From contig JANYDE010000052.1 in assembly GCA_025359915.1 (NCBI GenBank), forward strand, positions 1 through 47,854: a stretch of 47,854 bases of DNA. The letters run 5' to 3'. Shown piece by piece: positions 9,929 to 17,777 of the stretch. Within the stretch, counting starts at the first letter, position 1, and the number at the start of each line of letters is the position of its first letter. A program made the translations under genes and the position numbers. This DNA is from Chamaesiphon sp. 336R_metabinner_41 (GTDB lineage Bacteria; Cyanobacteriota; Cyanobacteriia; Cyanobacteriales; Chamaesiphonaceae). The notes under the pieces are model-generated. The model saw only the letters and a list, made by a program, of their open reading frames with translations, was not told the origin of the DNA and ran no database searches.

Positions 9929-10023
9929 TGCATTTTAGTAGCTAGCAATCCCTTTCCTAGTCTAGCTTAGATTGCCGATCGCGTAGCGTCGCCACTGGTG
10001 AATCGACAGCAGCCGATCGTAGT

Positions 10024-11025
10024 TCAATTCAAATCCTTCGTATTACCCATCAAATAAAGTAACGCCATCCGAATCGCCACACCATTAGTTACTTGCTCGG
10101 AAATCAAACTCAAACCTGGATCGTCCATTAAATCCGAAGTAATTTCCACACCGCGATTAGTCGGCCCAGGATGCAGAATTCTAACATCTGGATGACATAA
10201 TTTCAACCGTTCCCGCGTAATCCCATAGTATTGATGATACTCGCGCAAACTCGGTAATAAATGCTCAGTCATCCGCTCTTGTTGGAGCCGCAATGTCATT
10301 ACAAAATCGGCATCTTTCAACGCTGGTCCGAGTTGCCAATGGATGAATAAATTTGACTCATCAATCCCCTCCCGTGGCTCCTGACAATAGTCGGCAAATT
10401 CCGCCGGAAGTAAAGTCGGTGGTGCGACGAGATGAACCTTAGCACCGCTAGCAGTCAGACTCCAGATATTCGATCGAGCCACACGAGAATGTAGAATATC
10501 CCCAACGATCGCGATTTTCTGATCTTTGAGTAATGATAGCCGAGGATTGACTGGATCGATCGTCGCACAAATAGTCAGTAAATCTAATAACGCCTGCGAA
10601 GGATGCTCGTGTTGTCCATCGCCAGCATTTAAAATCCCCACCTTCATCCCCATCTGATCCATCGCCGCCGCAATTGCCTGGGGAACTCCCGCTTGCTTGT
10701 GGCGAATCACCATCAAATCCGCACCCATTGCCAAATAGGTTTTCGCCGTATCGAGAATAGTCTCCCCCTTAGTCAGCGAAGAAGTCGCCGCTGCAAAATT
10801 GAGCGTGTCAGCCGAGAGCCGTTTCGCCGCCAATTCAAAACTACTGCGGGTACGAGTGGAGGATTCAAAGAACAGATTGGCAACTACGCGCCCTTGTAAG
10901 GTGGGTACCTTCTTAACAGGGCGGGATAAGACCTCCTTGAAGCTAGCCGCTGTCTGGAGGACGGTATCATACTCCTGTGGGGTAAAGTCTGCGAGGGATA
11001 ATATATGTCGGCGCGTCCAAGTCAT
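10024..11025 (-). CDS. pyrB: Aspartate carbamoyltransferase catalytic subunit
   Basis: This 333-residue enzyme joins carbamoyl phosphate and L-aspartate to give N-carbamoyl-aspartate, the first committed step of pyrimidine synthesis. The carbamoyl-phosphate motif STRTR is at residues 56-60 ([15 protein letters not shown]). Further family signatures are [36 protein letters not shown] and [10 protein letters not shown]. Length and order match the class without a regulatory chain. No pyrI lies nearby. Upstream DNA (11026-11253) shows no attenuator or PyrR-type leader that I can recognise. Confidence 0.97.
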   Translation of the reverse strand: MTWTRRHILSLADFTPQEYDTVLQTAASFKEVLSRPVKKVPTLQGRVVANLFFESSTRTRSSFELAAKRLSADTLNFAAATSSLTKGETILDTAKTYLAMGADLMVIRHKQAGVPQAIAAAMDQMGMKVGILNAGDGQHEHPSQALLDLLTICATIDPVNPRLSLLKDQKIAIVGDILHSRVARSNIWSLTASGAKVHLVAPPTLLPAEFADYCQEPREGIDESNLFIHWQLGPALKDADFVMTLRLQQERMTEHLLPSLREYHQYYGITRERLKLCHPDVRILHPGPTNRGVEITSDLMDDPGLSLISEQVTNGVAIRMALLYLMGNTKDLN

Positions 11026-11253
11026 TCTAGGGATGAGGGGAGAGGGAATATGATCGATTGTGTAGGCTGTGGCAAGACATGAGTAAATTAATCTTAGCTT
11101 AATGGTTCGATCGATCCCACAGGTTAATATTACCCGCTGCCTGGGTACACGACAGATACGCGATCGATACCAACCGCGATCTACCCACGAAAAACATGGG
11201 CAGGTACAAAGAGGCTATCAGCAATAATTTCAAGACGAGAATTGCTGGCTCTG

Positions 11254-12492
11254 TTACTGCAAAATAGTCTTAGAAACCATTCTGGTTTGTTTCTTATCAG
11301 CTTCGGAGAGATCGTCCCCGCCTTGGAGAATGGTGGCGTTAGATTGCAGCACTGTGGCGGCGTTGGTATCGCCCATTTGGAGGGCGGTTTTGGCGGCAGT
11401 TTGGAGTAGAGTTGCGGCACCAGTTCGATCTCCTTGTTGGAGTTTTTGTTCGGCGAGTTGGGTTTGACGATATTTGGCGAGAGTGAGTGTCTGTTGTTGG
11501 ACATTGCTCTCTACCACGGGTTGATGGTTGCGAATGACGTTGACGTTGACGCTGACGGGTGGGGTGAGGAGGTTGGTTAAACCTTTGGCAGGATCGTCGT
11601 AGCGGATTTGGAGGGTGGCGATAGATTGTTCGCCTTCAGTAAGTTGTCCGATATAGGTATTGACGAGGATGACTCGTGAGAGATCTGTCATCAAATCGCC
11701 GAGGCGGACAATCTGAAGAGTACCATCATCTTCGACGGCTAATTCGATCGTATCTGGAGCAACTTGAGCGACGGGTTTGAGTTCGGCGAGTCGAACTTTG
11801 GGTTTTAATTCTAGTTGGAGGTACGCATTCGTCAACCCGACTGATTGCATCCGATTGAAGATCCGCGCAAATTCAGCGACAGCTTGAGCGGCTTCGGCGA
11901 TATAGGCGAGGGTTCCGGCGGCGGTGTCGGCAATTTTTTCGAGGATATTTTGATTCCAATGTTCGCCAAAGCCGAGGGTATTGAGGGTAATATTGCTCTC
12001 GGTGGCAAATCCGGCTAATTTGAGACACCGCTGGTTATCACCGTGTTCATTTTCGCCATCGGTGAGAATAAATGCGTGAGATACCCGATTCTGTTTACCT
12101 TCGAGCAGTTGGGTAATTCCGAGTTTGATTCCTGCGTCAATAGCTGTCCCACCCGCCGCTTGAAGTCGATCGATCTGTGCGAAAATATCTGTAGAATCGG
12201 TGACTTGTTGACAAGGAACGATCACTTTCGCCTCATGATCGAAGGCAACGATCGATAACCGATCTTCGGGTGTTAAACCTGCAATTAATTCCTTGGCAGC
12301 CAGCTTCACAGTATTTAGCGGCGTACCTTTCATCGAGCCGCTATGGTCTAAAATTAGACATAAATTCAGCGGTAATTGGCGATCTTCAGGTTCGGCTAAG
12401 GCTGATACCTCGATCGAGAGTTGACGTTGACTGTTACCCTGACTGATATCTACCTGTGGATCGCTGATTACGGTTTCGATCGTCACTTGCAT
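11254..12492 (-). CDS. von Willebrand factor A domain protein
   Basis: This is a 412-residue protein. Residues about 40-215 form a VWA domain with a complete metal-ion-dependent adhesion site: Asp49-x-Ser51-x-Ser53 (DHSGSMKG), a Thr in GGTAIDAG and an Asp in LTDGENEHGDN. A beta-sandwich-like region follows (about 220-330), then a helical tail with RQTQLAEQKLQQGDRTGAA. There is no signal peptide, so it is probably cytoplasmic. VWA proteins of this kind usually work in metal-dependent protein assemblies. The partner is unknown, and no MoxR-type ATPase is nearby. Confidence 0.9.
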   Translation of the reverse strand: MQVTIETVISDPQVDISQGNSQRQLSIEVSALAEPEDRQLPLNLCLILDHSGSMKGTPLNTVKLAAKELIAGLTPEDRLSIVAFDHEAKVIVPCQQVTDSTDIFAQIDRLQAAGGTAIDAGIKLGITQLLEGKQNRVSHAFILTDGENEHGDNQRCLKLAGFATESNITLNTLGFGEHWNQNILEKIADTAAGTLAYIAEAAQAVAEFARIFNRMQSVGLTNAYLQLELKPKVRLAELKPVAQVAPDTIELAVEDDGTLQIVRLGDLMTDLSRVILVNTYIGQLTEGEQSIATLQIRYDDPAKGLTNLLTPPVSVNVNVIRNHQPVVESNVQQQTLTLAKYRQTQLAEQKLQQGDRTGAATLLQTAAKTALQMGDTNAATVLQSNATILQGGDDLSEADKKQTRMVSKTILQ

Positions 12493-12509
12493 CAGATTTA
12501 ATTCCTGAA

Positions 12510-12604
12510 TAGGGGATAGGGATTAGGGATTAGGGATTAGGGGATAGGGATTAGGGATTAGGGATTAGGGATTAGGGATTAGGGATTAGGGGATAGGGGA
12601 TAGG
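12510..12604 (+). repeat. Heptamer tandem array (GGGATTA)n with GGGATAG variants
   Basis: About 13 near-perfect 7-base units run head to tail just upstream of the VWA gene start. Most are GGGATTA, mixed with GGGGATA. An inverted stretch of the same word (tatcccc / taatccc) lies at 12708-12738, so the transcript could fold the two together. This is a short tandemly repeated repetitive sequence of the cyanobacterial type. It resembles telomere repeats in composition only. Confidence 0.9.
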
Positions 12605-12707
12605 TTCAGTACTAATTCATCTATATATGGTAACTGCCAAGACGATTGGGCAAAGTCAGATTATTGCTAGCCAAAAACTAGATTATTATGTCAGTAAGAC
12701 GTTTTCT

Positions 12708-12738
12708 CTATCCCCTATCCCCTATCCCCTAATCCCTA
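12708..12738 (-). repeat. Inverted heptamer array (complement of GGGGATA/GGGATTA)
   Basis: About four units of ctatccc / taatccc end 4 bases before the 3' end of ycf4. They are complementary to the array at 12510-12604, giving a long potential stem across the 249-base gap between ycf4 and the VWA gene. Confidence 0.85.
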
Positions 12739-12741
12739 GAC

Positions 12742-13308
12742 TTAAAGTCCTTCCAAAGGTACTCCTAAAAACTGTGCTAATTTAGCACCTTGAGTTTCTA
12801 GCTCTGTGAGCGAAATCGGCTCACCGACGCGGGTGAGGGGGATTTCCCGACGACCTTTGATCCGGACGTAGAGAGTACGACGAGGACTCAAACCATCTTT
12901 GATATCCACTCTGACGGCTTGAGCGTCAGCCAGCTTGCTGACGAGTTCGATCCGGCGATTTTTGCCTGGAAAACCATTGCGGAAGATCGTAATGTCACCA
13001 GCTTCTCGATCGAATTTATTATAGCCGCCGCCGATGTCGAGGAGAATAGCCACCCATAAATAAGTAGCCAGAAGAGTCCCAGCGACACCATAAAATGTCA
13101 TCGCAATCCCTTGGGGGATGAATACCAAGGCAGTCGGATTGCCGATGGGTAGCAAGTTAACTTGAAAATAGCTAGAGAGTCCAGCCAAGAGAAAGCCAAT
13201 GCCACCAATGGAAACGACTATCGCCCAAAAGAAATTACTAAAGCGGCGCGAACCCAGCACGGGTTGTGACAAAACTGTCTGAGTTACGGTAACTGTTGTC
13301 GTAGACAT
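12742..13308 (-). CDS. ycf4: Photosystem I assembly protein Ycf4
   Basis: This 188-residue thylakoid membrane protein helps assemble the photosystem I complex. The family pattern is strong: GSRRFSNFFWA near residue 20, two membrane helices in the first half (about 28-48 and 65-88), GGYNKFD and FRNGFPGKNRRIEL after them, and the highly conserved end TRVGEPISLTELE...FLGVPLEGL. The start is placed at MSTTTVTVTQ, which gives the usual length. A 31-residue upstream in-frame extension has no family counterpart. Upstream gene order (VWA downstream on the same strand) does not suggest a functional operon. Confidence 0.96.
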   Translation of the reverse strand: MSTTTVTVTQTVLSQPVLGSRRFSNFFWAIVVSIGGIGFLLAGLSSYFQVNLLPIGNPTALVFIPQGIAMTFYGVAGTLLATYLWVAILLDIGGGYNKFDREAGDITIFRNGFPGKNRRIELVSKLADAQAVRVDIKDGLSPRRTLYVRIKGRREIPLTRVGEPISLTELETQGAKLAQFLGVPLEGL

Positions 13309-13435
13309 TTTAAATAAGTTAGTCTTGAATATATCGATCGGGTGGTCAGTATCTTTACCTACTATTACCGATCTACCGAAGACTCGATCGAATTTAGCCA
13401 CAATTTTTACGCTTCTTCATTTATAGCATTTATCC

Positions 13436-13528
13436 ATTGACAAGGGTTTTCGCCGACAGGGCTAGCTCCACTAACAACAACACACCCGTTATCACCAGCG
13501 CATTTCAACGTCTCAAAACCTTGTCAAT
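13436..13528. repeat. Inverted repeat with 14-15 base arms
   Basis: Arm attgacaagggtttt (13436-13450) pairs with aaaaccttgtcaat (13515-13528), with one extra G in the left arm. A spacer of 64 bases lies between the arms. The repeat is in the gap between divergent ycf4 and the methyltransferase gene. It could be a regulatory structure or a remnant insertion. The rest of this gap (13309-13617) holds nothing else recognised. Confidence 0.55.
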
Positions 13529-13617
13529 ACACCGTTTAATCGATCGAACCTGTTATAGTAAACAGTCAGCCTAAATAATTAGGTTTCAAATTCTTATCGA
13601 TAGCCCAGGAAACCGAA

Positions 13618-14307
13618 ATGCTTAGAACCGATGTAATTCAAAAAATAATCGACAAGAAAAAAGCCACCCGATATCTAGAAATCGGCGTAAATAATGGCGA
13701 TAGTTTTTTTCCAATCGAGATCGCTCACAAAGTTGGTGTCGATCCTAGCTTTGCATTTTCCCCAGAACGTAAAATAGAATGGGTGAGCAAGAATCCCTGT
13801 AATGGAACAGCCGAATATATCGACGCTACTAGCGATGCTTTTTTTGCCAGTGCCCAGCCGATTGAAAAATTTGACGTAGCGTTTATCGATGGATTGCACA
13901 CCTATGAACAATCATTGCAAGATGTCCTCAATACCTTGGATAATCTCAATCAAAATGGTGTAATTGTGATGCATGATTGCAAACCACCCCATGTTCCCGC
14001 CGCCTGTCCTGCACCATCTTTACAAGCGGCAATTGACCTGAATGTACCTGGATGGGATGGTATTTGGTGTGGTGATGTTTGGAAAACTATTTGTCATCTC
14101 AGAAGCAATCGCAAGGATTTGCGAGTATTTGTCTTGGACTGCGATTTTGGATTGGGCATCGTGATGAAAGGCAAGTCGGACATCGATCTCAATTTAACAA
14201 AAGCAGCCATAGATGCCATGACTTATGATGATGTTGTTGATAGTAAGGAAAACTTGCTTAATTTGAAAGACGAAAATTATTTGTTTGAATTTTTAGAGAG
14301 TATTTGA
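13618..14307 (+). CDS. Class I SAM-dependent methyltransferase
   Basis: The product is 229 residues. The SAM-binding motif I is clear (YLEIGVNNGDSFF, residues 19-31), then VGVDPSF as motif II and FDVAFIDGLHTYEQSLQDV as motifs III/IV, then GVIVMHDCKPP. This matches the Methyltransf_24 group, whose members often act on sugars or surface polysaccharides. The target is not known. The next gene on the same strand is a glycosyltransferase, which weakly supports a glycan role, though 334 bases of repeats separate them. An agga ribosome binding site (cccaggaaacc) precedes the ATG. Confidence 0.87.
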   Translation: MLRTDVIQKIIDKKKATRYLEIGVNNGDSFFPIEIAHKVGVDPSFAFSPERKIEWVSKNPCNGTAEYIDATSDAFFASAQPIEKFDVAFIDGLHTYEQSLQDVLNTLDNLNQNGVIVMHDCKPPHVPAACPAPSLQAAIDLNVPGWDGIWCGDVWKTICHLRSNRKDLRVFVLDCDFGLGIVMKGKSDIDLNLTKAAIDAMTYDDVVDSKENLLNLKDENYLFEFLESI

Positions 14308-14310
14308 TTT

Positions 14311-14398
14311 TTAGTGGTTTAGTGGTTTAGCGAAAAGTGCGGTCTTGGGGTTTCCCCAAGGGAGCACCTTTTCAAGACAGCGATTTAGTGGTTTAGCG
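14311..14398 (+). repeat. TAGTGGTT repeat units flanking a short hairpin
   Basis: The word tagtggttta occurs in 14311-14330 (twice) and in 14382-14398. Between them lies cttgggg-ttt-ccccaag (14344-14360), a perfect 7-bp stem that could end the methyltransferase transcript. The same word occurs inverted at 14546-14570. Confidence 0.7.
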
Positions 14399-14421
14399 AT
14401 CCTAAATAAGGAGATTAAACT

Positions 14422-14436
14422 CTAGAGGGCGGGCAT
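14422..14436 (+). repeat. Short dispersed repeat ctagagggcgggcat
   Basis: This 15-base word is identical to 5501-5515. It lies between the two inverted TAGTGGTT arrays in the 334-base gap 14308-14641, which otherwise contains only repeats and AT-rich DNA. Confidence 0.6.
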
Positions 14437-14545
14437 ACTAACGTTACAAGCAAGTACTACGTAAATAGTGTGAATAAACTACCGCTCTGTAAAATCAACG
14501 TTGCTACAACAAAAACAAATAAAGATTGCTATATTTAGCTAACAA

Positions 14546-14628
14546 CTAACCACTAAACCACTAAACCACTAGCAACTAGCAACTATCAACTATCAACTAG
14601 CAACTATCAACTATCAACTATCAACTAA
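14546..14628 (+). repeat. Tandem heptamer arrays ACCACTA and CAACTAT/CAACTAG
   Basis: First come about three units of cactaaac (inverted relative to 14311-14330), then about eight units of caactatcaactag. They end 13 bases before the glycosyltransferase start and so lie in its leader. Confidence 0.85.
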
Positions 14629-14641
14629 TGATGCATCTATT

Positions 14642-15604
14642 ATGAAAATGGCATTCGTCGCCGATGGTTATGTTCCGACACCGCCAGTATCTAGTTCAAT
14701 TTTGAATCTAATTGGGGAATATAAAAATTGTTCGGAAAAAAATGGGCATCAAGTAGATGTGTTCAATCGGCGGGATGTGCGGCAGGTGATCGACGAGATT
14801 AATAACGGTGATTATGATTTTGTCCATTTACACGCAGGTAGTTTGGTAGCACAATTTAACGAATATCTGCACCAAAAGTTTTGTTTTACCTCCCATGCTG
14901 GACATTTATTAAAAGCACATGAATGGGATGATGCTTTTAAATTAGAGTTTCAATCTTATTTGCAGGCTCCTGGTGTGATCGCACTTTCGAGTGCATCTAA
15001 GCAACTATTTCTAGATGCTGGTTATTCGGGATATCTAGAAGTTCAAGTTAATGGCATCGATACAACCAAAGTAAATCGTCAACCGCAAGGTAATGGTAAG
15101 GCTATTTGTTTGGGTTGGATTCAACCTCGAAAACAGCAACGACTATTGGCAGAAACATTAGATGGTAAAGTGGAGATCGATTTTGTCGGTCCTTTAGACG
15201 ATCCTGATTTTCGAGAGGGAGTGACAACTAAATATTTAGGGATATGGAGTTTAGACGAAGTTTATCAGCGGTTGACTGAATACAACTGTTTGGTGTTAAT
15301 TAGTCATGGCGAAGTTGCTCCATTAGTTGTACTCGAAGCAATGGCGGCTGGCTTGTGTCTTGTTGTATCCGAATCGGCTAGTGCAAATTTGCATGTCCAA
15401 GATTTTATCAAGGTGCTACCAGATCATATTTTGACAGATCCGACTCCCGCACATCAACAAATTGTCTGTGCATCGATCTCGGAGCTAATCGAACAAAATC
15501 ATTCTTCTCGGCAAGAAATTGCCAATTATGCCCAGGAGCATTTTGATTTTAGTCGGATCGTCAAAAATTACGATCGAATAGTTACAGAATTTAGTCATCT
15601 GTGA
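14642..15604 (+). CDS. Glycosyltransferase, GT-B fold (family 4 type)
   Basis: This 320-residue protein has the two-domain GT-B pattern. MKMAFVADGYVPTPPVSSS begins the N-terminal Rossmann fold, HLHAGSLVAQF and CFTSHAGHLLKAH follow, and the C-terminal half has GWIQPRKQQRLLAE and the E-x7-E type sugar-nucleotide motif (GEVAPLVVLEAMAAGLCLVVSE, near residues 223-244). It probably transfers a sugar to a surface glycan or a small acceptor. Donor and acceptor are unknown. The sequence is shorter than many GT4 enzymes (about 350-400), but both lobes are present. The leader holds heptamer repeats. Confidence 0.88.
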   Translation: MKMAFVADGYVPTPPVSSSILNLIGEYKNCSEKNGHQVDVFNRRDVRQVIDEINNGDYDFVHLHAGSLVAQFNEYLHQKFCFTSHAGHLLKAHEWDDAFKLEFQSYLQAPGVIALSSASKQLFLDAGYSGYLEVQVNGIDTTKVNRQPQGNGKAICLGWIQPRKQQRLLAETLDGKVEIDFVGPLDDPDFREGVTTKYLGIWSLDEVYQRLTEYNCLVLISHGEVAPLVVLEAMAAGLCLVVSESASANLHVQDFIKVLPDHILTDPTPAHQQIVCASISELIEQNHSSRQEIANYAQEHFDFSRIVKNYDRIVTEFSHL

Positions 15605-16005
15605 AAGGGGGGAGTTGGGGGTTCGGTAAAATGGCGATCCTGACTAGGTAACAATGCTGAGATCGTTGCTCTGTAGATCGAGTAACAATGCTGATGTTGT
15701 TGAAAAATAGATTGATAGTACGAGCTTGAGTGTATATCAATAAACAACCATATTCGATTAGCTTAATCTATCTAGTAGTCTCTCAAAAGCTTTCTCACCA
15801 ATATTTTGCAGTGTTTTCTACTTGGATTTGAACCTAAAAAAAGAGCGATCAAATCGTATTCGTATTTGCGCAAAATGCTGATCGTACTTTTCATACTTTC
15901 AGCGGTGTGAATGCGAAAAATGGTTGTGATAAATTGTTAGCAAGTTGAAACGTTCCTACCTTGGAAAATTCAATTTATTAACTCACAGCTTGCCGTTAGA
16001 AGATT
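15605..16005. other. Gene-free stretch before the DUF4114 pair
   Basis: The 401 bases contain no supported gene or RNA. A 13-base direct repeat, gtaacaatgctga, occurs at 15648-15660 and 15682-15694. The region from about 15780 on is AT-rich and probably holds the promoter of the following gene, but no box is clear enough to call. Confidence 0.5.
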
Positions 16006-17676
16006 ATGACAGACATTAAATTAGGTCAAAGCATTGCAGGTTCTTTCACCAGTACCAAGGAGAGTGTTGATAATACTAATCCACTCACTGCTGCCTACTT
16101 TAATGAATACGATCTTCCAGGCTTAGATAGTTTTAGACAGTTCCACATTACCCTGCAACTTCCCGCAGGTAGCACCACCAGCACCACGCTCGAACTAATC
16201 GATGCCGCAACAGGTGACATTATCGCTCAAAGTATCCAAGCGGGAACCGTTACCCTCTCGGAAACCACCTTTCCAGGAATTAATTACAAAATTCGGGTCA
16301 CTAATACAAGTTTAGGCGACTATCAATTATCCCTTACCGATGGTGGTAAAGCGACTTCGATCGTCAGTCCACATAAACCGAATGTGCTCGACAATCATAC
16401 CAACTCTTTAGTCGGCACGATCGGTCAAAGCGGTCAATATTTTTCGCTAGCATCGGGAGGTGCCATCGAACTCACAGATATCGCCCTCGCTGCCGACAGT
16501 CAATTTTATGGAATCGGGCCATCTGCGACTCCAGGGCGGATAGATTCATTGTACCGAATCGATCCCAGTCTCGATCGATCGCAGCAGGTGAAACTCGTCA
16601 GCGAAATCAAAGATCCTCAAGGCAATAATTTGAGTAGCAGCATCCAGTCGTTGGAATTTGCCGCCGATAACAAACTCTACGCACTCGGTTATGCCGCCGA
16701 AGGAGCCAAGTTTTATCAGATTGATGTCAATACCAGTGTGGCAACTACGCTCGCCACTCTACCCCAAAGCTTTCTGATTGCTGGCGATCTCGTCTATGAT
16801 GCCGCCAAACAGAGCTTCCTAGCAACCTCTCTAGACGCTACAAATACATCAAATGATGCTTTGTGGCAAATCCCCCTCAGCAACCCGGCTGGAGCGACTA
16901 AAATCGGCATGACAGGCTTTACCGATGTCTATGGATTAACCTTGGAAAACGGTCAACTATTTGGCTATACCGCTCACGTCGTCCCAGGTGGCACTGGTGC
17001 CACTCGGATTAAGATCGATACTACCACTGGAGCCGGAACATTCGATCGAGCGATTACCGGAACTCAAACTTTTGGAATTGGCGGAGCTGCAAGTATTTTT
17101 ACCCCTGCGAACGAACTAGTCTTAAATGTCGTCAATTTAGGTGGTGCGACTACCATCGGCAGTAAATATCAAGGATTGCCCCAAGGACACACGATCGATC
17201 TCTCTGATTATACAGGTCGATCGATCGTCGCCGATATTACCACGATCAGCTCCGCAACTTATACCAATCAGATCGGCTTTTATGTCGTTGAAGATACCAT
17301 CGGCACGATTAAACTTGCCGATGGTACTACTCTCCAGCCTGGTGACATAAACTATGCCGCTGAAGCAGTTAAAAATGCCGCCTTCCAAGCAACTCAAACA
17401 GAGACTAAATTAGGTCAAAATCTCGTTGGCGGTCTCATCTATGCACCCGTAGTCATCGCTCAAGGTACGCTCACTGATTTTGTTGCCAAAAACCCCACCA
17501 ATGGTGGTGATGGTAATGCAATTCATGCTTACTTCAATTATATCGGTGCCAACTCCGATCGAACCGATCATTTCCGACTACTGGATAACAACAAATTTGG
17601 TTTTGAAGATATGTATGGTGGTGGCGACCGCGATTTCAACGATCTCATTGTTACCCTCAATGTTCGATCGATCTAA
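16006..17676 (+). CDS. DUF4114 surface-type protein, copy A
   Basis: The product is 556 residues with three regions. The N-terminal 120 residues look like a PPC-type beta domain (IKLGQSIAGSFTS, then GLDSFRQFHITL, NYKIRVTN and DYQLSLTD). The middle (about 140-380) has repeated propeller-like strands such as LEFAADNKLYALG, LYRIDP, YQIDVNTSVAT and ALWQIPLSNPAGATKIG. The end is a DUF4114 domain with the acidic, glycine-rich motif FGFEDMYGGGDRDFNDL, a likely Ca2+ site. No N-terminal signal peptide is seen, so if secreted it may use a type I (C-terminal signal) route. It is a tandem paralogue of the next gene, 101 bases downstream. Confidence 0.85.
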   Translation: MTDIKLGQSIAGSFTSTKESVDNTNPLTAAYFNEYDLPGLDSFRQFHITLQLPAGSTTSTTLELIDAATGDIIAQSIQAGTVTLSETTFPGINYKIRVTNTSLGDYQLSLTDGGKATSIVSPHKPNVLDNHTNSLVGTIGQSGQYFSLASGGAIELTDIALAADSQFYGIGPSATPGRIDSLYRIDPSLDRSQQVKLVSEIKDPQGNNLSSSIQSLEFAADNKLYALGYAAEGAKFYQIDVNTSVATTLATLPQSFLIAGDLVYDAAKQSFLATSLDATNTSNDALWQIPLSNPAGATKIGMTGFTDVYGLTLENGQLFGYTAHVVPGGTGATRIKIDTTTGAGTFDRAITGTQTFGIGGAASIFTPANELVLNVVNLGGATTIGSKYQGLPQGHTIDLSDYTGRSIVADITTISSATYTNQIGFYVVEDTIGTIKLADGTTLQPGDINYAAEAVKNAAFQATQTETKLGQNLVGGLIYAPVVIAQGTLTDFVAKNPTNGGDGNAIHAYFNYIGANSDRTDHFRLLDNNKFGFEDMYGGGDRDFNDLIVTLNVRSI

Positions 17677-17777
17677 TCATCATCTTCAATCATATTTTCA
17701 GCCAAAGCATCTATCTCCAGCAATATTTATGTTAATTACATCAGTCAATAAATCAAGGAAACAAACTGTAAAAGAAC

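Noticed and set aside
10024-11025. Regulatory attenuator upstream of pyrB
   Set aside because: The 228 bases upstream show no PyrR-type or pyrimidine-run leader.
12510-12604. CRISPR array or telomere
   Set aside because: The unit is 7 bases with no spacers, in a bacterial chromosome context. It is a heptamer tandem repeat.
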